From: Chamaelirium japonicum
Lineage: Eukaryota; Streptophyta; Magnoliopsida; Liliales; Melanthiaceae
Direction of reading: 5' to 3'
Assembly: GCA_947650365.1 (NCBI GenBank)
Contig: CANTAL010000104.1
Coordinates: 868,001 to 932,000, forward strand
DNA: 64,000 nt
This document shows, piece after piece, positions 27,101 through 38,470 of this stretch. Positions within the stretch are counted from its first letter, which is position 1. Every line of letters begins with the position of its first letter. The translations under genes and the position numbers were made by a program. The notes beneath the pieces are model-generated. The model saw nothing but the letters and a program-made list of their open reading frames with translations. It was not told the DNA's origin and did no database searches.

Positions 27101-30079
27101 CCATTCTAATATATTCGTACGATTCATGCTAATTCATTCGCACGATCCATTCTAATTGATTCGTACGATCCATTCTTATTCATTCATACGATCCATTCTA
27201 ATTCATTCGCACAATCCATTCTAATTCATTCGCACGAATATATCCATTCTAATTCTTTCGTATGATGCATTCTAATTCATTCGTACGATCCATTCTAATT
27301 CATTCGTACGATCCTTTCTAATTCATTCGTACGATCCATTCTAATTCATTCGCACGAATGTATCCATTCTAATTCATTCGTATAATCCATTCTATTTCAT
27401 TCGTACGATCCATTCTTACTCATTCGTATGATCCATTCTAATTCATTCGTATGATCCATTCTAATTCATTCGTACGATCCATTCTAATTCATTCGTACGA
27501 TCCATTCTAATTCATTCGCACAATCTATTCTAATTCATTCATATGATCCATTCTAATTCATTCATACAATCCATTCTAATTCTTTCACACGATCCATTCT
27601 AATTCATTCGTACGATCCATTCTAATTCATTCATACAATCCATTCAATTTCATTCGTACGATCCATTCTTACTCATTCGTATGATCCATTCTAATTCATT
27701 CGTATGATCCATTCTAATTCATTCGTACGATCCATTCTAATTCATTCGTAATATCCATTCTAATTCATTCATACGATCCATTCTAGTTCATTCGTACGAT
27801 CCATTCTAATTCATTCACACGATCCATTCTAATTCATTCATAGGATCCATTCTAATTCATTCATATGATCTATTCTAATTCTTTCGCACGAATGTATCCA
27901 TTCTAATTCATTCGTACGATCCATTCTAATTCATTTGTACGATCCATTCTAATTCATTCGTACGATCCATTCTAATTCATTCGTACGATCCATTCAAATT
28001 TATTCGCACGATCCATTCTAATTCATTCGTACAATCCATTCTATTTCATTCGTACGATCCATTCTTACTCATTCGTATGATCCATTCTAATTCATTCGCA
28101 CGAATGTATCTATTCTAATCCATTCGTACGATCCATTCTAATCCATTCGTACGATCCATTCTAATTCATTCGCATGAATGTAACCATTCTAATTCATTCA
28201 TTTGATCCATTCTAATTCATTCGTACGATCCATTCTAATTCATTCGTCCGATCCATTCTAATTCATTCGCACGAATGTATCCATTCTAAACCATTCATAC
28301 GATCCATTCTAATTCATTCGTAAGATCCATTCTAATTCATTCGTACGATCCATTCTAATTCATTCGTATGATCCATTCTAATTCATTCTCACGAATGTAT
28401 CCATTCAAGTTCATTCCATACGAATTAATTAGAATAGATCATACGAATGAATTAGAATGGATCGTACGAATGAATTAGAATGGATCGTACGAATGAATTA
28501 GAATGGATACATTTGTGCGAATGAATTAGAATGGATCGTACGAATGGATTAGAATGGATACATTCGTGCAAATGAATTAGAATGGATTGTATGAATGAAT
28601 TAGAATGGATCGTACGATCCATTCGAATTCATTCGCACGATCCATTCTAATTCATTCGTACGATCCATTCTAATTCTTTCACACGATCCATTCTAATTCA
28701 TTCGTACGATCCATTCTAATTCATTCGCACGATCCATTCTAATTCATTCATAGGATCCATTCTAATTCATTCATACGATCTATTCTAATTCTTTCGAACG
28801 AATGTATCCATTCTAATTCATTCGCACGAATGTATCCATTCTAATTCATTCGTACGATCCATTCCAATTCATTCGTACGATCCATTCTAATTCATTCGTA
28901 CGATCCATTCTAATTCATTCATACGATCTATTCGAATTCATTCATACAATCGATTCTAATTCTTTCACACGATCAATTCTAATTCATTCGTACGATCCAT
29001 TCTAATTCATTCGTATGGTCCATTCTAATTCATTCGTATGATCCATTCTAATTCATTCGCTCGAATGTATCCATTCTAATCCATTCGTACGATCCATTAT
29101 AATCCATTCGTACGATCCATTCTAATTCATTCGCATGAATGTAACCATTCTACTTCATTCATTTGATCCATTCTAATTCATTCGTACGATCCATTCTAAT
29201 TCATTCGTCCGATCCATTCTAATTCATTCGCATGAATGTATCCATTCTAATTCATTCGTACGATCCATTCTAACTCATTCGCACGATCCATTCTAATTCA
29301 TTCATAGGATCCATTCTAATTCATTCGCACGAATATATCCATTCTAATTCTAATTCATTCGTACGATCCATTCTAATTCATTCGTATGATCCATTCTAAT
29401 TAATTTGTATGATCCATTCTAATTCATTCGTACGATCCATTCTAATTCATTCATACAATCCATTCTAATTCATTCGCACGATCCATTCTAATTCACTTAT
29501 ACGATCCATTCTAATACATTCATACGATCCATTCTAATTCATTTTCACGAATATATCCATTCTAATTCATTCGTACGATCCATTCTAATTCCTTCGTACG
29601 ATCCATTCTAATTCATTCGTACGATCTATTCTAATTCATTCATACAATCCATTCTAATTCATTCGTACGATCCATTCTAATTCATTCGCACAAATGTATC
29701 CATTCTAATTCATTCGTACGATCCATTCTAATTCATTTGTACGATCCATTCTAATTCATTCGTAAGATCCATTCTAATTCATTCGTACGATCCATTCTAA
29801 TTCATTCGCGAATGTACCCATTCTAATTCATTCGTACGATCCATTCTAATTCATTCGTACGATCCATTCTAATTCATTCGTACGATCCATTCTAATTCAT
29901 TCATACGATCTATTCTAATTTATTCATACAATCCATTCTAATTCTTTCACACGATCCATTCTAATTCATTCGTACGATCTATTCTAATTCATTCGCACAA
30001 TCCATTCTATTTCATTCGTACGATCCATTCTTACTCATTCGTATGATCCATTCTAATTCATTCGCACGAATGTATCCAT
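24134..30079. repeat. Satellite sub-region 6: seven orientation blocks
   Basis: Blocks are + 24134-25304, - 25305-26208, + 26209-26530, - 26531-27073, + 27074-28416, - 28417-28614 and + 28615-30079. The switches include TCGTACGATCC at 26208, CATTCTAGAATG at 26530 (a palindrome seen once), GTACGATTCATTC at 27073 and GGATCGTACGATCC at 28614. Confidence 0.88.
25302..25335 (+). repeat. 34-bp CGATCG switch, copy 2
   Basis: CGATCG at 25302-25307 and CGTACGG ending at 25335. The single difference from the copy at 10254 is a GAATAAATTAG unit. Confidence 0.85.
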
Positions 30080-30153
30080 AATGGATCATACGAATGAGTA
30101 AGAATGGATCGTACGAATGAAATAGAATGGATTGTGTGAATGAATTAGAATGG
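29979..30153 (+). repeat. Fold-back repeat, copy 2 (74-27-74 bp)
   Basis: The arms 29979-30052 and 30080-30153 flank a 27-bp loop with the same sequence and orientation as copy 1 at 17477. The GGACCG marker again follows the right arm. Confidence 0.85.
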
Positions 30154-30360
30154 ACCGTACAAATGAATTAGACGTACGAATGAATTAGAATGGATACATT
30201 CATGCGAATAAATTAGAATGGATCATACGAATGAGTAAGAATGGATCGTCATTCTAATTCATTCGTATGATCCATTCTAATTCATTTGTATCCATTCTAT
30301 TTCATTCGCATGATCCATTCTAATTCATTCGCGCAATCTATTCTAATTCATTCGTACAAT
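30045..30360. repeat. Duplicated segment with GATCGTCATTC switch, copy 1
   Basis: The segment holds the order fold-back loop, GGACCG, GAATTAGACGTACG, GGATCGTCATTC and CATTTGTATCC. It recurs 723 bp on (30770-31080), and most of it recurs at 54805-55035. Confidence 0.78.
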
Positions 30361-30748
30361 CCATTCTTACTCATTCGTACGATCCATTCTAATTCATTCA
30401 TAGGATCCATTCTAATTCATTTATACAATCCATTCTAATTCATTCGCACGAATGTATCCATTCTAATTCATTCGTACGATCAGTTCTAATTCATTCACAA
30501 AATCTATTCTAATTCATTCATACGATCCATTCTAATTCATTCGCACGAATGTATCCATTCTAATTCATTCGTACGATCCATTCTAATTCATTAATATGAT
30601 CCATTCTAATTCATTCGTACGATCCATTCTAATTCATTCTAATTCATTCGTACGATCCATTATACGATCCATTCTAATTCATTCATACAATCCATTCTAA
30701 TTCTTTCACACGATCCATTCTAATTCATTCGTAGGATCCATTCTAATT

Positions 30749-30829
30749 CATTCTTACTCATTCGTATGATCCATTCTTATTTATTCGCACGAATGTATCC
30801 ATAATGGATCATACGAATAAGTAAGAATG
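30749..30829 (+). repeat. Fold-back repeat, copy 3 (short left arm)
   Basis: The same 27-bp loop lies at 30776-30802, but the arms match for only about 27 bp because the left side continues differently. The right side still carries GGACCG near 30885. It is 723 bp from copy 2, inside a local duplication. Confidence 0.75.
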
Positions 30830-31080
30830 GATCGTACGAATGAAATAGAATGGATTGTGCGAATGAATTAGAATGGACCGTACGAATGAATTAGACGTAC
30901 GAATGAATTATAATGGATAGATTCGTGCGAATAAATTATAATGGATCATACGAATGAGCAAGAGTGGATCGTCATTCGAATTCATTCGTATGATCCATTC
31001 TAATTCATTTGTATCCATTCTATTTCATTCGCACGATCCATTCTAATTCATTCGCGCAATTTATTCTAATTCATTCGTAC
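30770..31080. repeat. Duplicated segment with GATCGTCATTC switch, copy 2
   Basis: Same order as 30045-30360. It differs by substitutions such as GGATAGATTC and GAGCAAGAG, so it is an older or faster-diverging copy. Confidence 0.75.
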
Positions 31081-34000
31081 GATCCATTCTAATTCATTCG
31101 TATGATCCATTCTAATTCATTCATACAATCCATTCTAATTTATTCGCACGAATGTATCCATCTTAATTCATTCGTACGATCCATTCTAATTCATTCGCAC
31201 AATCAATTCTAATTAATTCATACGATCCATTCTAATTCATTCGCACGAATGTATCCATTCTAATTCATTCATACGATCCATTCTACTTCATTCGTACTAT
31301 CCGTTCTAATTCACTCATACGATCCATTCTATTTCATTCTTACGATCCATTCTAATTCATTTGCACGAATTTATCCATTCTAATTCATTCGTACGATCCT
31401 GAATTAGAATGGATCGTACGAATGAATTAGAATGGATACCTTTGTGCTCGCACGAATGTATCCATTCTAATTAATTCGTACGATCCATTCTAATTCATAG
31501 GATCTATTCTAATTCATTCGTACGATCCATTCTAATTCATTCACAAAATATATTCTAATTCATTCATACGATCCATTCTAATTCATTCGCACGAATGTAT
31601 CCATTCTAATTCATTCATACGATCCATTCTAATTCATTCGTACGATTCATTCTAATTCATTCGTATGAGCTATTCTAATTCATTCGTACGATCCATTCTA
31701 ATTCATTCGTAAGATCCATTCTAATTCATTCGTACGATCCATTCTAATTCATTCATACAATCCATTCTAATTCATTCGTACGATCCATTCTAATTCATTC
31801 GCACGATCCATTCTAATCAATTCTAATTCATTTGTACGATCCATTCTAATTCTTTCACATGATCCATTCTAATTCATTCTAATCCATTCAAATTCTTTCG
31901 TGCAATCTATTCTATTTCATTCGTACAAATGAACTAGAATGGATACATTCGTACGAATGAATTAGAATGGATCATACGAATTAATTAGAATGGATCATAC
32001 GAATGAATTAGAATGGATCGTACGAATGAATTAGAATGGATCGTACGAAGGAATTAGAATGGATCGTACGAATGAATTAGAATGGATCGTACGAATGAAT
32101 TAGAATAGATCGTACGAATGAATTAGAATGGATCGTACGAAGGAATTAGAATGGATCATACGAATGAATTAGAATGGATCGTGTTAATGAATTAGAATTG
32201 ATCGAACGAATGAATTAGTATGGATCATGCTAATGAATTAGAATGGAACGTATGAATGAATTTGAATGGATCGTGTGAAAGAATTAGAATGGATTGTATG
32301 AATGAATTAGAATGAATTCGTACGATCCATTTGAATTCATTCGCACGATCCATTCTAATTCATTCATACGATTCATTCTAATTCATTCATACAATCCATT
32401 CTAATTCTTTCACACGATCCATTCTAATTCATTCCTAGGATCCATTCTAATTCATTCGTACAATCTATTCTATTTCATTCGTACGATCCATTCTTACTCA
32501 TTCGTATGATCCATTCTAATTCTTTCGGACGAATGTATCCATTCTAATTTATTCGTACGATCCATTCTAATTCATTCGTACGATCCATTCTAATTCATTC
32601 GTACGATCTATTCTAATTCATTCGTACGATCCATTCTAATTTCATTCGTACGATCCATTCTAATTCATTCGCTCGAATGTATCAATTCTAATCCATTCGT
32701 ACGATCCATTCTAATCCATTCGTACGATCCATTCTAATTCATTCGCATGAATGTAACCATTCTAATTCATTCATTTGATCCATTCTAATTCATTCGTATG
32801 ATCCATTCTAATTCATTCGTCCGATCCATTCTAATTCATTCGCACGAATGTATCCATTCTAATTCATTCGTACGATCAGTTCTAATTCATTCGTACGATC
32901 CATTCTAATTCATTCGTAAGATCCATTCTAATTCATTCGTATGATCCATTCTAATTCATTCATACGATCCATTCTAATTCATTCGCACGAATGTATCCAT
33001 TCTAGTTCATACGTACGATCCATTCTAATACATTCGTACGATCCATTCTAATTCATTCGCACGATCCATTCTAATACATTCGTACGAATGAATTAGAATG
33101 GATACCTTTGTGCATATGAATTAGAATGGATCGTACGAATGAATTAGAATGGATCATATTAATGAATTAGAATGGATCGTACGAATGAATTAGAATGGAT
33201 CGTATGAATGAATTAGAATGGATCTTACGAATGGATTAGAATGGATACATTCGTGCGAATGAATTAGAATGGATCGGACGAATGAATTAGAATGGATCGT
33301 ACGAATGAATTAGAATGGATCAAATGAATGAATTAGAATGGTTACATTCATGCGAATGAATTAGAATGGATCGTACGAATGGATTAGAATGGATCGTACG
33401 AATGGATTAGAATGGATACATTCGAGCGAATGAATTAGAATGGATTGTACGAATGAAATTAGAATGGATCGTACGAATGAATTAGAATAGATCGTACGAA
33501 TGAATTAGTATGGATCGTACGAATGAATTAGATTGGATCGTGTGAAAGAATTAGAATGGATCGTACGAATGAATTAGAATGGATCGTGCGAATGAATTAG
33601 AATGGATCGTATGAATGAATTAGAATGGATCGTGCTAATGAATTAGAATTGATCGAACGAATGAATTAGCATGGATCGTGCATTCGTACGATCCATTCTA
33701 ATTCATTCGTAAGATCCATTCTAATTCATTCGTACGATCCATTCTAATTCATTCGTACGATCCAATCTAATTCATTCGCACGAATGTATCCATTCTAGTT
33801 CATTCGTATGATCCATTCTAATTCATTCGTACGATCCATTCTAATTCATTCATACGATCTATTCTAATTCATTCATACAATCCATTCTAATTCTTTCACA
33901 CGATCCATTCTAATTCTTTCGTACGATCCATTCTAATTCATTCGCACAATCCATTCTATTTCATTCATACGATCCATTCTTACTCATTCGTATGATCCAT

Positions 34001-34450
34001 TCTAATTCATTCGCATGAATGTATCCATTCTAATTCATTCGCACGAATGTATCCATTCTAATTCATTCATTCGATCAATTCTAATTCATTCGTACGATCC
34101 ATTCTAATTCATTCGTACGATCCATTCTAATTCATTCATACGATCTATTCTAATTCATTCATACAATCCATTCTAATTCTTTCACACGATCCATTCTAAT
34201 TCATTCGTACGATCCATTCTAATTCATTCGCACAATCCATTCTATTTCATTCGTACGATCCATTCTTACTCATTGGTACGATCCATTCTAATTCATTCGC
34301 ACGAATGTATCCATTCTAATTCATTCGTACGAATCCATTCTAATTTATTCGTTCAATCCATTCTATTTCATTCGTACGATCCATTCTTACTCATTCGTAT
34401 GATCCATTCTAATTCATTCGCAAGAATGTATCCATTCTAATTCATTCATA

Positions 34451-34455
34451 CGATC
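34451..34455 (+). repeat. Left 5-bp target-site duplication CGATC
   Basis: CGATC directly precedes the LTR start TGTGACGACC. With its partner at 41044-41048 it restores one perfectly phased satellite unit when the insertion is removed. Confidence 0.82.
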
Positions 34456-34608
34456 TGTGACGACCAAGATCCAATAGGCCAATAGCCAAGAGCCAAGACT
34501 CCTGAGGCGGGAATGCCAAGATGGATGAAGTGAGGTGAGGTGCGGTAAGGTGTACAAGGCCACGAGTTAGCCCCACATCGCCTGGAGAGAAGGAGATCCT
34601 GAGCTACT

Positions 34609-34615
34609 TATATAA
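34609..34615 (+). promoter_or_regulatory. TATATAA box in Cassandra LTR
   Basis: TATATAA lies about 40 bp upstream of the 5S-like domain and is kept in every LTR copy of this insertion that includes the region (in reverse at 40354 and 40891). Conservation suggests a role in transcription, which is untested here. Confidence 0.5.
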
Positions 34616-34651
34616 TTTCCCCTCCCAAACATAGAAGACGCGTTTTAAAAC

Positions 34652-34753
34652 CGTGCGCCGCTACGGAATTCGTAAGAACTCCGTAGTTAAGCGTGCTCGG
34701 GCGAGAGTAGTACCAGGATGGGTGACCTCCTTGGGAAGTTCTCGTGCGGGCAC
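34652..34753 (+). ncRNA. 5S rRNA-like domain in LTR (group alpha)
   Basis: From AGAACTCCGTAGTTAAGCG onward this follows plant 5S rRNA: an A-box-like AGTTAAGCGTGCTCGG, an intermediate element GGCGAGAG and a C-box-like AGGATGGGTGACCTCC, here with one extra T before GGG. The first third of 5S RNA is degenerate. It is an LTR component, the hallmark of Cassandra, and not a ribosomal gene. It shares AAGCG, GGGCGAGAG and TACCAGG with the outer right LTR. Confidence 0.88.
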
Positions 34754-34797
34754 AGGCAAAGCGGACAATATCTTGTGTGTTTGGGGCGGATGTTACA

Positions 34798-34878
34798 AAA
34801 TGGTATTAGAGCCGGCTTTCCTCACAATGGGGGGGTCCTAACCCTACACGAGGACGTGTAGCCCTAAGGGGAGTGGAT
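34798..34878 (+). mobile_element. Cassandra internal domain (81 bp), PBS and PPT
   Basis: AAA is followed by a primer-binding site TGGTATTAGAGC (34801-34812), which matches the tRNA-iMet primer site TGGTATCAGAGC except for one C-to-T change. After a G-rich run the domain ends in a polypurine tract AAGGGGAGTGGAT before the next LTR. It has no coding capacity. The reversed copy at 40502-40582 is also exactly 81 bp. Confidence 0.88.
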
Positions 34879-35055
34879 TGTGACGACCAAGATCCAATAG
34901 GCCAAGCGCCAAGACTCCTGAGGCTGGGATGCCAAGATGGATAAGGTGAGGTGAGGTGAGGTGTACAAGGCCATGAGTTAGCCCCACATCGCCTGGAGAG
35001 AAGGAGATCATGAGCTACTTATATAATTTCCCCTCCCAAACATAGAAGACGCGTT

Positions 35056-35116
35056 CTAGGTGGTTCGATGGTAACCATGCTAGTGCAAAACCTTGAGGTT
35101 GAGGGTTCGAGTACCC
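35056..35116 (+). promoter_or_regulatory. tRNA/SINE-head-like Pol III module in LTR
   Basis: A-box-like TGGTTCGATGG (35061-35071) and B-box-like GGTTCGAGTAC (35104-35114) stand about 32 bp apart, as in tRNA genes and tRNA-derived SINE heads. A CCTTGAGGTTGAGG stretch precedes the B box, as in several plant SINE families. It does not fold as a complete tRNA that I can recognise. Copies are at 40079-40139 (+) and 40801-40861 (-). Confidence 0.65.
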
Positions 35117-35181
35117 AAGCGACCAATAGAGGACAATATCTTGTGTTTGGGGGCTCACCACCTTTCCTGCCAAGACGCGTT
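35117..35181 (+). other. Tail segment after the tRNA-like module
   Basis: GGACAATATCTTGTGTTTGG here repeats the tail that follows the 5S-like domain in every LTR. It continues GGGGCTCACCACC...CCAAGACGCGTT and closes the insert with the second copy of AGACGCGTT. Confidence 0.7.
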
Positions 35182-35188
35182 TTAAAGC

Positions 35189-35290
35189 CGTGCGCCGCTA
35201 CGGAATTCGTAAGAACTCCGTAGTTAATCGTGCTCGGACGAAAGTAGTACTAGGATGGGTGACCACCCTGGGAAGTCTTCGTGCGGGCAC
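35189..35290 (+). ncRNA. 5S rRNA-like domain in LTR (group beta)
   Basis: Same domain as at 34652, with shared changes AGTTAATCG, GGACGA, TACTAGG, CCACCC and GTCTTC. These are also present in the partial LTR at 40213, which makes those two copies a separate group. The A-box change AAGC to AATC may weaken Pol III recognition (inference). Confidence 0.85.
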
Positions 35291-35338
35291 GGGCAAAGCG
35301 GACAATATCTTGTGTGTTTGGGGCGGATGTTAGAAAAT

Positions 35339-35390
35339 AATCCACCCCCCTCAGGGCTACACGTCCTCGTGTAGGGTTAGACCCCCCCAT
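35339..35390 (-). mobile_element. Reversed, truncated Cassandra internal domain
   Basis: AATCCACCCCCCTCAGGGC onward is the reverse complement of the internal domain's 3' half, joined directly to the end of the plus long LTR. It stops at CCCCCCCAT, before the primer site, where the gypsy-type leader begins. It is the remnant of a further Cassandra copy in minus orientation. Confidence 0.8.
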
Positions 35391-35988
35391 AACACTTCAT
35401 GAGAGAATTCTTCTTTTATTGCATCCAGCACATACACTCATACATTCAATATATATCCTAAACTAGCAATGATTTGCTAGTCGGAATATTTATATATCCA
35501 TTAGACTTACTTACGTCCTGGTCAGACATACTTCACCTATAGGATTGTAACGTATGGGCTATTGGCAAGAGGAATTCCCTCATGAGGAATCCCATACTAC
35601 TTCATGAGAGAACTTATTGCCAAGAAAGATTCCCTCATGAGGCATCCCATACTACTTCATGAGAGAATTGATCCACTATTACATTCATATGCAGCAAAGT
35701 ATGAACATCCTAGGACGGCTATACAATAGAGGTAGTCACGTTTCTCACCAGGTTAAGATGTGTCTTTCTTAACCATTTCTACTGAAAGGCACCCCTTTCA
35801 GTAGGGTAGAAGCATAACTAGCTAACTATTACGCAAACATTGTCGGGTAAACCCTAAGTCAGTCCTAACTCAAGGATTAACTTGAGTCACTCTAGTAGGT
35901 CTTCTAGTTCACATTGCTCTACTCGTAATCTTTCCTATCTTGGATCGGGACATTCTACCCTAACTTTCCCTTAGGGTTATGTCCTTAA
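35391..35988 (-). other. Untranslated leader of the gypsy-type element
   Basis: This region lies downstream of the primer site on the minus strand, with scattered stops in the frames I checked and no gag motif. It contains a 55-bp tandem pair (35561-35615, 35616-35670) with TCCCTCATGAGG and ACTTCATGAGAGAA, and a further partial copy of the latter at the cut end (35394). Confidence 0.65.
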
Positions 35989-36000
35989 GCTCTGATACCA
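35989..36000 (-). other. Primer-binding site for tRNA-iMet (gypsy-type)
   Basis: On the minus strand TGGTATCAGAGC follows the LTR end TGACA by two bases (GC). This fixes the LTR boundary at 36003 and the element's orientation. Confidence 0.85.
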
Positions 36001-36002
36001 GC

Positions 36003-37420
36003 TGTCACGCCCCGGATTTTCCTGCGCATAGAAAACCCGAGGTGTGATAATTTTGATGATTTTTTTTTTTTTTTTGAAAATATTTTTATTTATTCTCCCT
36101 TGCTCGGATGGTCCCATCCTCGCAAGGAAGAACCAAAAGATTAAAATAGAAGGAGAATCACTCGACCATCAAGAGTATCACCTTTGGTGATCAGGAAACT
36201 ATCTCCCCAACCAAACAAGGATAGGAGACAATTCTTGATCACGTAAGAGTGTTACTCTTATGGGAGCACATAGCTCAGCCTGCAGGGCGAACTGGACATC
36301 ACATCTACTCAACTGGCCTAGAGGCCCCACGCTCAGTGTAAGGTTATTAATATTAGAGAGCAGCCGGTATTCAAACGCTTCAGTCCAATTCCACTAAACG
36401 ATTACAACTTACATGGACAATCGGTTAAAACAAATACAGGACTTTCATATGCAACACTTTATAACTATTTACAACTCTTGACCTCTATACGACTGACGAT
36501 TGCTCCACTTTCGCTCCTACTCTGGCATGCCAGCTCCGATCACTCCAGTCTTCAGGGTACACTGCTGCTCCAGCTACAACTAGCCCTCCTTTCGCTCTTA
36601 CTCCATGCTCACGAACCTCGATACCTGAATTTGGTACATGATAATTCCCAAACCCTGAGTCACTTCGAAAAGGAACGAAGTGACGCAGCGATCACCCCTA
36701 AAATATCTTGCATTCTTGTATGAATACTCTTGGTGATCGTAAAATGCGCTCCCCAACCAAACAAGGACAGGAGACACACTTCTTGGTCACGCAAGAGTAT
36801 TACTAAAAATGCAAAGTAAGACGGCTAATGAAAGCACTTAAACTATAAATCAAGTGTATGTGATCATTATATCCCAGCAAAGCCATAATGTCTATGTATA
36901 TCTATCATTATTCTTTTGCATCATTTGATTTCATCTAATGGTCATTAACTAGTACTGCTGATCTCTTATTTAAAATACACAATCTCAATTTATCAACCCT
37001 CCAATATCCTTTGCGATATCAACCCTTTATCATCATTACTAAATTCTCTACAAATACGACTCAAGGTTATCCACATGCCACTAAATCACTATGTATTACT
37101 TCCACTCATAAACACATAACCATGATTGGATCAATCACTGTTAACCTTACAATATTTGTGGCAAAACCTCAATCTATGTAACACAGTTTAAACTCAATGA
37201 TATAATCCATGATCATCAGCCCACGACCGATATCACCTATGTCTCGTCTTTGAGTCAACAATTCATAACCACAATCCATCGTGGTCGATACTACCACAAC
37301 TTACCATGCGAACGCACTTAGGATAAGGATCTTGCCGAAGCCACACTTGTCCTTAACCTAAACGAATTATCTACTATTTCGATTCATGCTTTTTTCATGC
37401 TTATCAACTTAATCCAATCA
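36003..37420 (-). other. 3' part of the long gypsy-type LTR
   Basis: On the minus strand this is the LTR end, finishing in CGGGGCGTGACA. It includes a T-run at 36060-36075 and an imperfect direct repeat of about 72-75 bp (36184-36255 and 36730-36804) sharing CTCCCCAACCAAACAAGGA. Short open frames here have no recognisable domain. I see no gene. Confidence 0.6.
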
Positions 37421-38470
37421 TTAGGGTCATGGACCCTTAAAATTTGTGTAGGGCCATTTGCCCTTAATTCTAACATAGGGTCATAGACCCTCAAGTAATC
37501 ATAGGGTTATTAGCCTTTAAACAAATATAGGGGGTAAGCCCTCAACAATCATAGGTCCCTTGACCTTATCATATTCATGGCATTTACAAACATTCATATA
37601 TCATTTATCCTAAACATGGCATCATCATATTCAGGTGTTATTAATTATTGTATCATTAAACCAATACATATCATCTATTTTCCTATACATGTTATTAATC
37701 CCTAATAATGATGTTATTTAGACTTTAATTACACATGAGTTATCGAACCCTTATTGCACATGGTTCGTCGGACCCTAATTGTTGTATGGATAAATGTACC
37801 CTAATTTCACTTAAGTTAAAATCCTATTTTCATACAGACCCTCTGACCCAAACTATGCAAGTGTCTTCAAACCTTGATGTAATTGGTTTGTCGGATCCTA
37901 ATCACACTTGGGTCAATCCGATCGTGGATATATATATGGGCGAAACCCTAATTCCCGCATGATTCCTACAACCCCAATTTCGTATGGGTCATCAGACCCT
38001 GACCATCTATGGATTATCAGGACCTAATTATATATGGGTCATCAGACCCTAATTATACAAAGGTCAACAGACCCTAGTAGTATGAATGGTTCATCAGACC
38101 TAGGTTACTTATGGGTCATCAGATCCTGGTTATCTATGGTCTTCAGACCTTGATCGTATATGGGTCATCAGACCCTGATTACCTACGGGTCATCAGACCC
38201 TAGTTATCTATGTGTCATCATACCTTGATCGTATATGGGTCATCAGACCCTGGTCACATATCGATCCTCCGACCATGGTTGCTCATGGGTCATCAGACCC
38301 TCGTTGCACATGAGTCAACAAACCTTAGCTACATATGGTTCATTTTACCTAGTCATGGGTCAGCAGACCCGTGTCAGGTATATGTCATCCGACTTTAGTT
38401 AAGTATGAGTCATTGGACCCAATCGCATTTGAGTCAATTATACATGGATTGTCAGACCCCAATTGCACAT
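37421..38470. repeat. Degenerate minisatellite of about 28 bp inside the LTR
   Basis: Some 30 decayed copies of a unit with the core GGGTCATCAGACCCT, itself an inverted repeat (GGGTC...GACCC), are separated by AT-rich spacers such as AATTATATAT. Early copies read GGGTCATGGACCC or GGGTCATAGACCC. Each core could form a small hairpin. The short open frames across it are by-products of the repeat. Confidence 0.75.

Larger units (their letters stand above)
1224..34455. repeat. 23-bp satellite array, left arm (about 33 kb)
   Basis: This is a tandem minisatellite. A clean unit pair is at 1569-1591 and 1592-1614; the unit starts GATCCATTCTAA and ends CATTCGTAC. A 28-bp form is interspersed in which CGTACGATCC is replaced by CGCACGAATGTATCC, a net gain of 5 bp (ATGTA). 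Sub-variants include GCATGAATGTAACC, GCTCGAATGTATCC and GCACAAAGGTATCC. '+' blocks read GATCCATTC and '-' blocks read GAATGGATC; they alternate many times. The unit is not a multiple of three, so every reading frame meets TAA (plus) or TAG/TGA (minus) within a few units, and the array encodes nothing. Centromeric, pericentromeric or other heterochromatic placement is possible but not shown. Confidence 0.98.
30080..34455. repeat. Satellite sub-region 7: ten short blocks
   Basis: Blocks are - 30080-30249, + 30250-30802, - 30803-30972, + 30973-31399, - 31400-31446, + 31447-31925, - 31926-32316, + 32317-33084, - 33085-33679 and + 33680-34455. This is the densest switching in the window, about one per 440 bp. 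The last plus block continues beyond the retroelement to 42189. Confidence 0.88.
34456..34797 (+). mobile_element. Cassandra-type LTR, short form (342 bp)
   Basis: The LTR starts TGTGACGACC and ends GATGTTACA, with imperfect terminal inverted repeats. It holds a GTGAGGTGAGGTG stretch, CCCCACATCGCC, a TATATAA box at 34609-34615, a 5S-like domain and the tail GGACAATATCTTGTGT. It lacks the 126-bp tRNA-like insert found in the long-form LTRs. Its 342 bp fall within the size range of Cassandra LTRs. Confidence 0.88.
34879..35334 (+). mobile_element. Cassandra-type LTR, long form (456 bp), hybrid
   Basis: The LTR starts TGTGACGACC; its end reads TGTTAGA where TGTTACA is expected, so the terminal CA is mutated. 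Compared with the short LTR it carries a 126-bp insert at 35056-35181, bounded by direct copies of AGACGCGTT, holding a tRNA-like module. It lacks 11-12 bp near its start. The bases after the end (AAAAT) resemble the leader of the internal domain, but the sequence then switches to reversed internal domain. Confidence 0.85.

Noticed and set aside
1224-34455. A CRISPR array
   Set aside because: Repeats are directly adjacent with no unique spacers, in a plant nuclear context.
34652-34753. A functional 5S rRNA gene
   Set aside because: The first third is degenerate, the C-box has an extra base, and the domain lies between LTR ends with a primer site next to it.
34653-34841. 62-codon open frame, near-identical to 40539-40727 on the other strand
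   Set aside because: Both are translations of the 5S-like domain and internal region of the TRIM; the similarity reflects the shared element, not a protein.
35056-35116. A functional tRNA gene
   Set aside because: Boxes are present but I cannot draw a complete cloverleaf or anticodon arm; it fits a tRNA-derived promoter head better.
36478-36723. 81-codon open frame in the gypsy-type LTR
   Set aside because: No domain or known similarity; lies within an LTR. The frames at 37735, 38210 and 38720 are rejected for the same reason, two of them being minisatellite translations.
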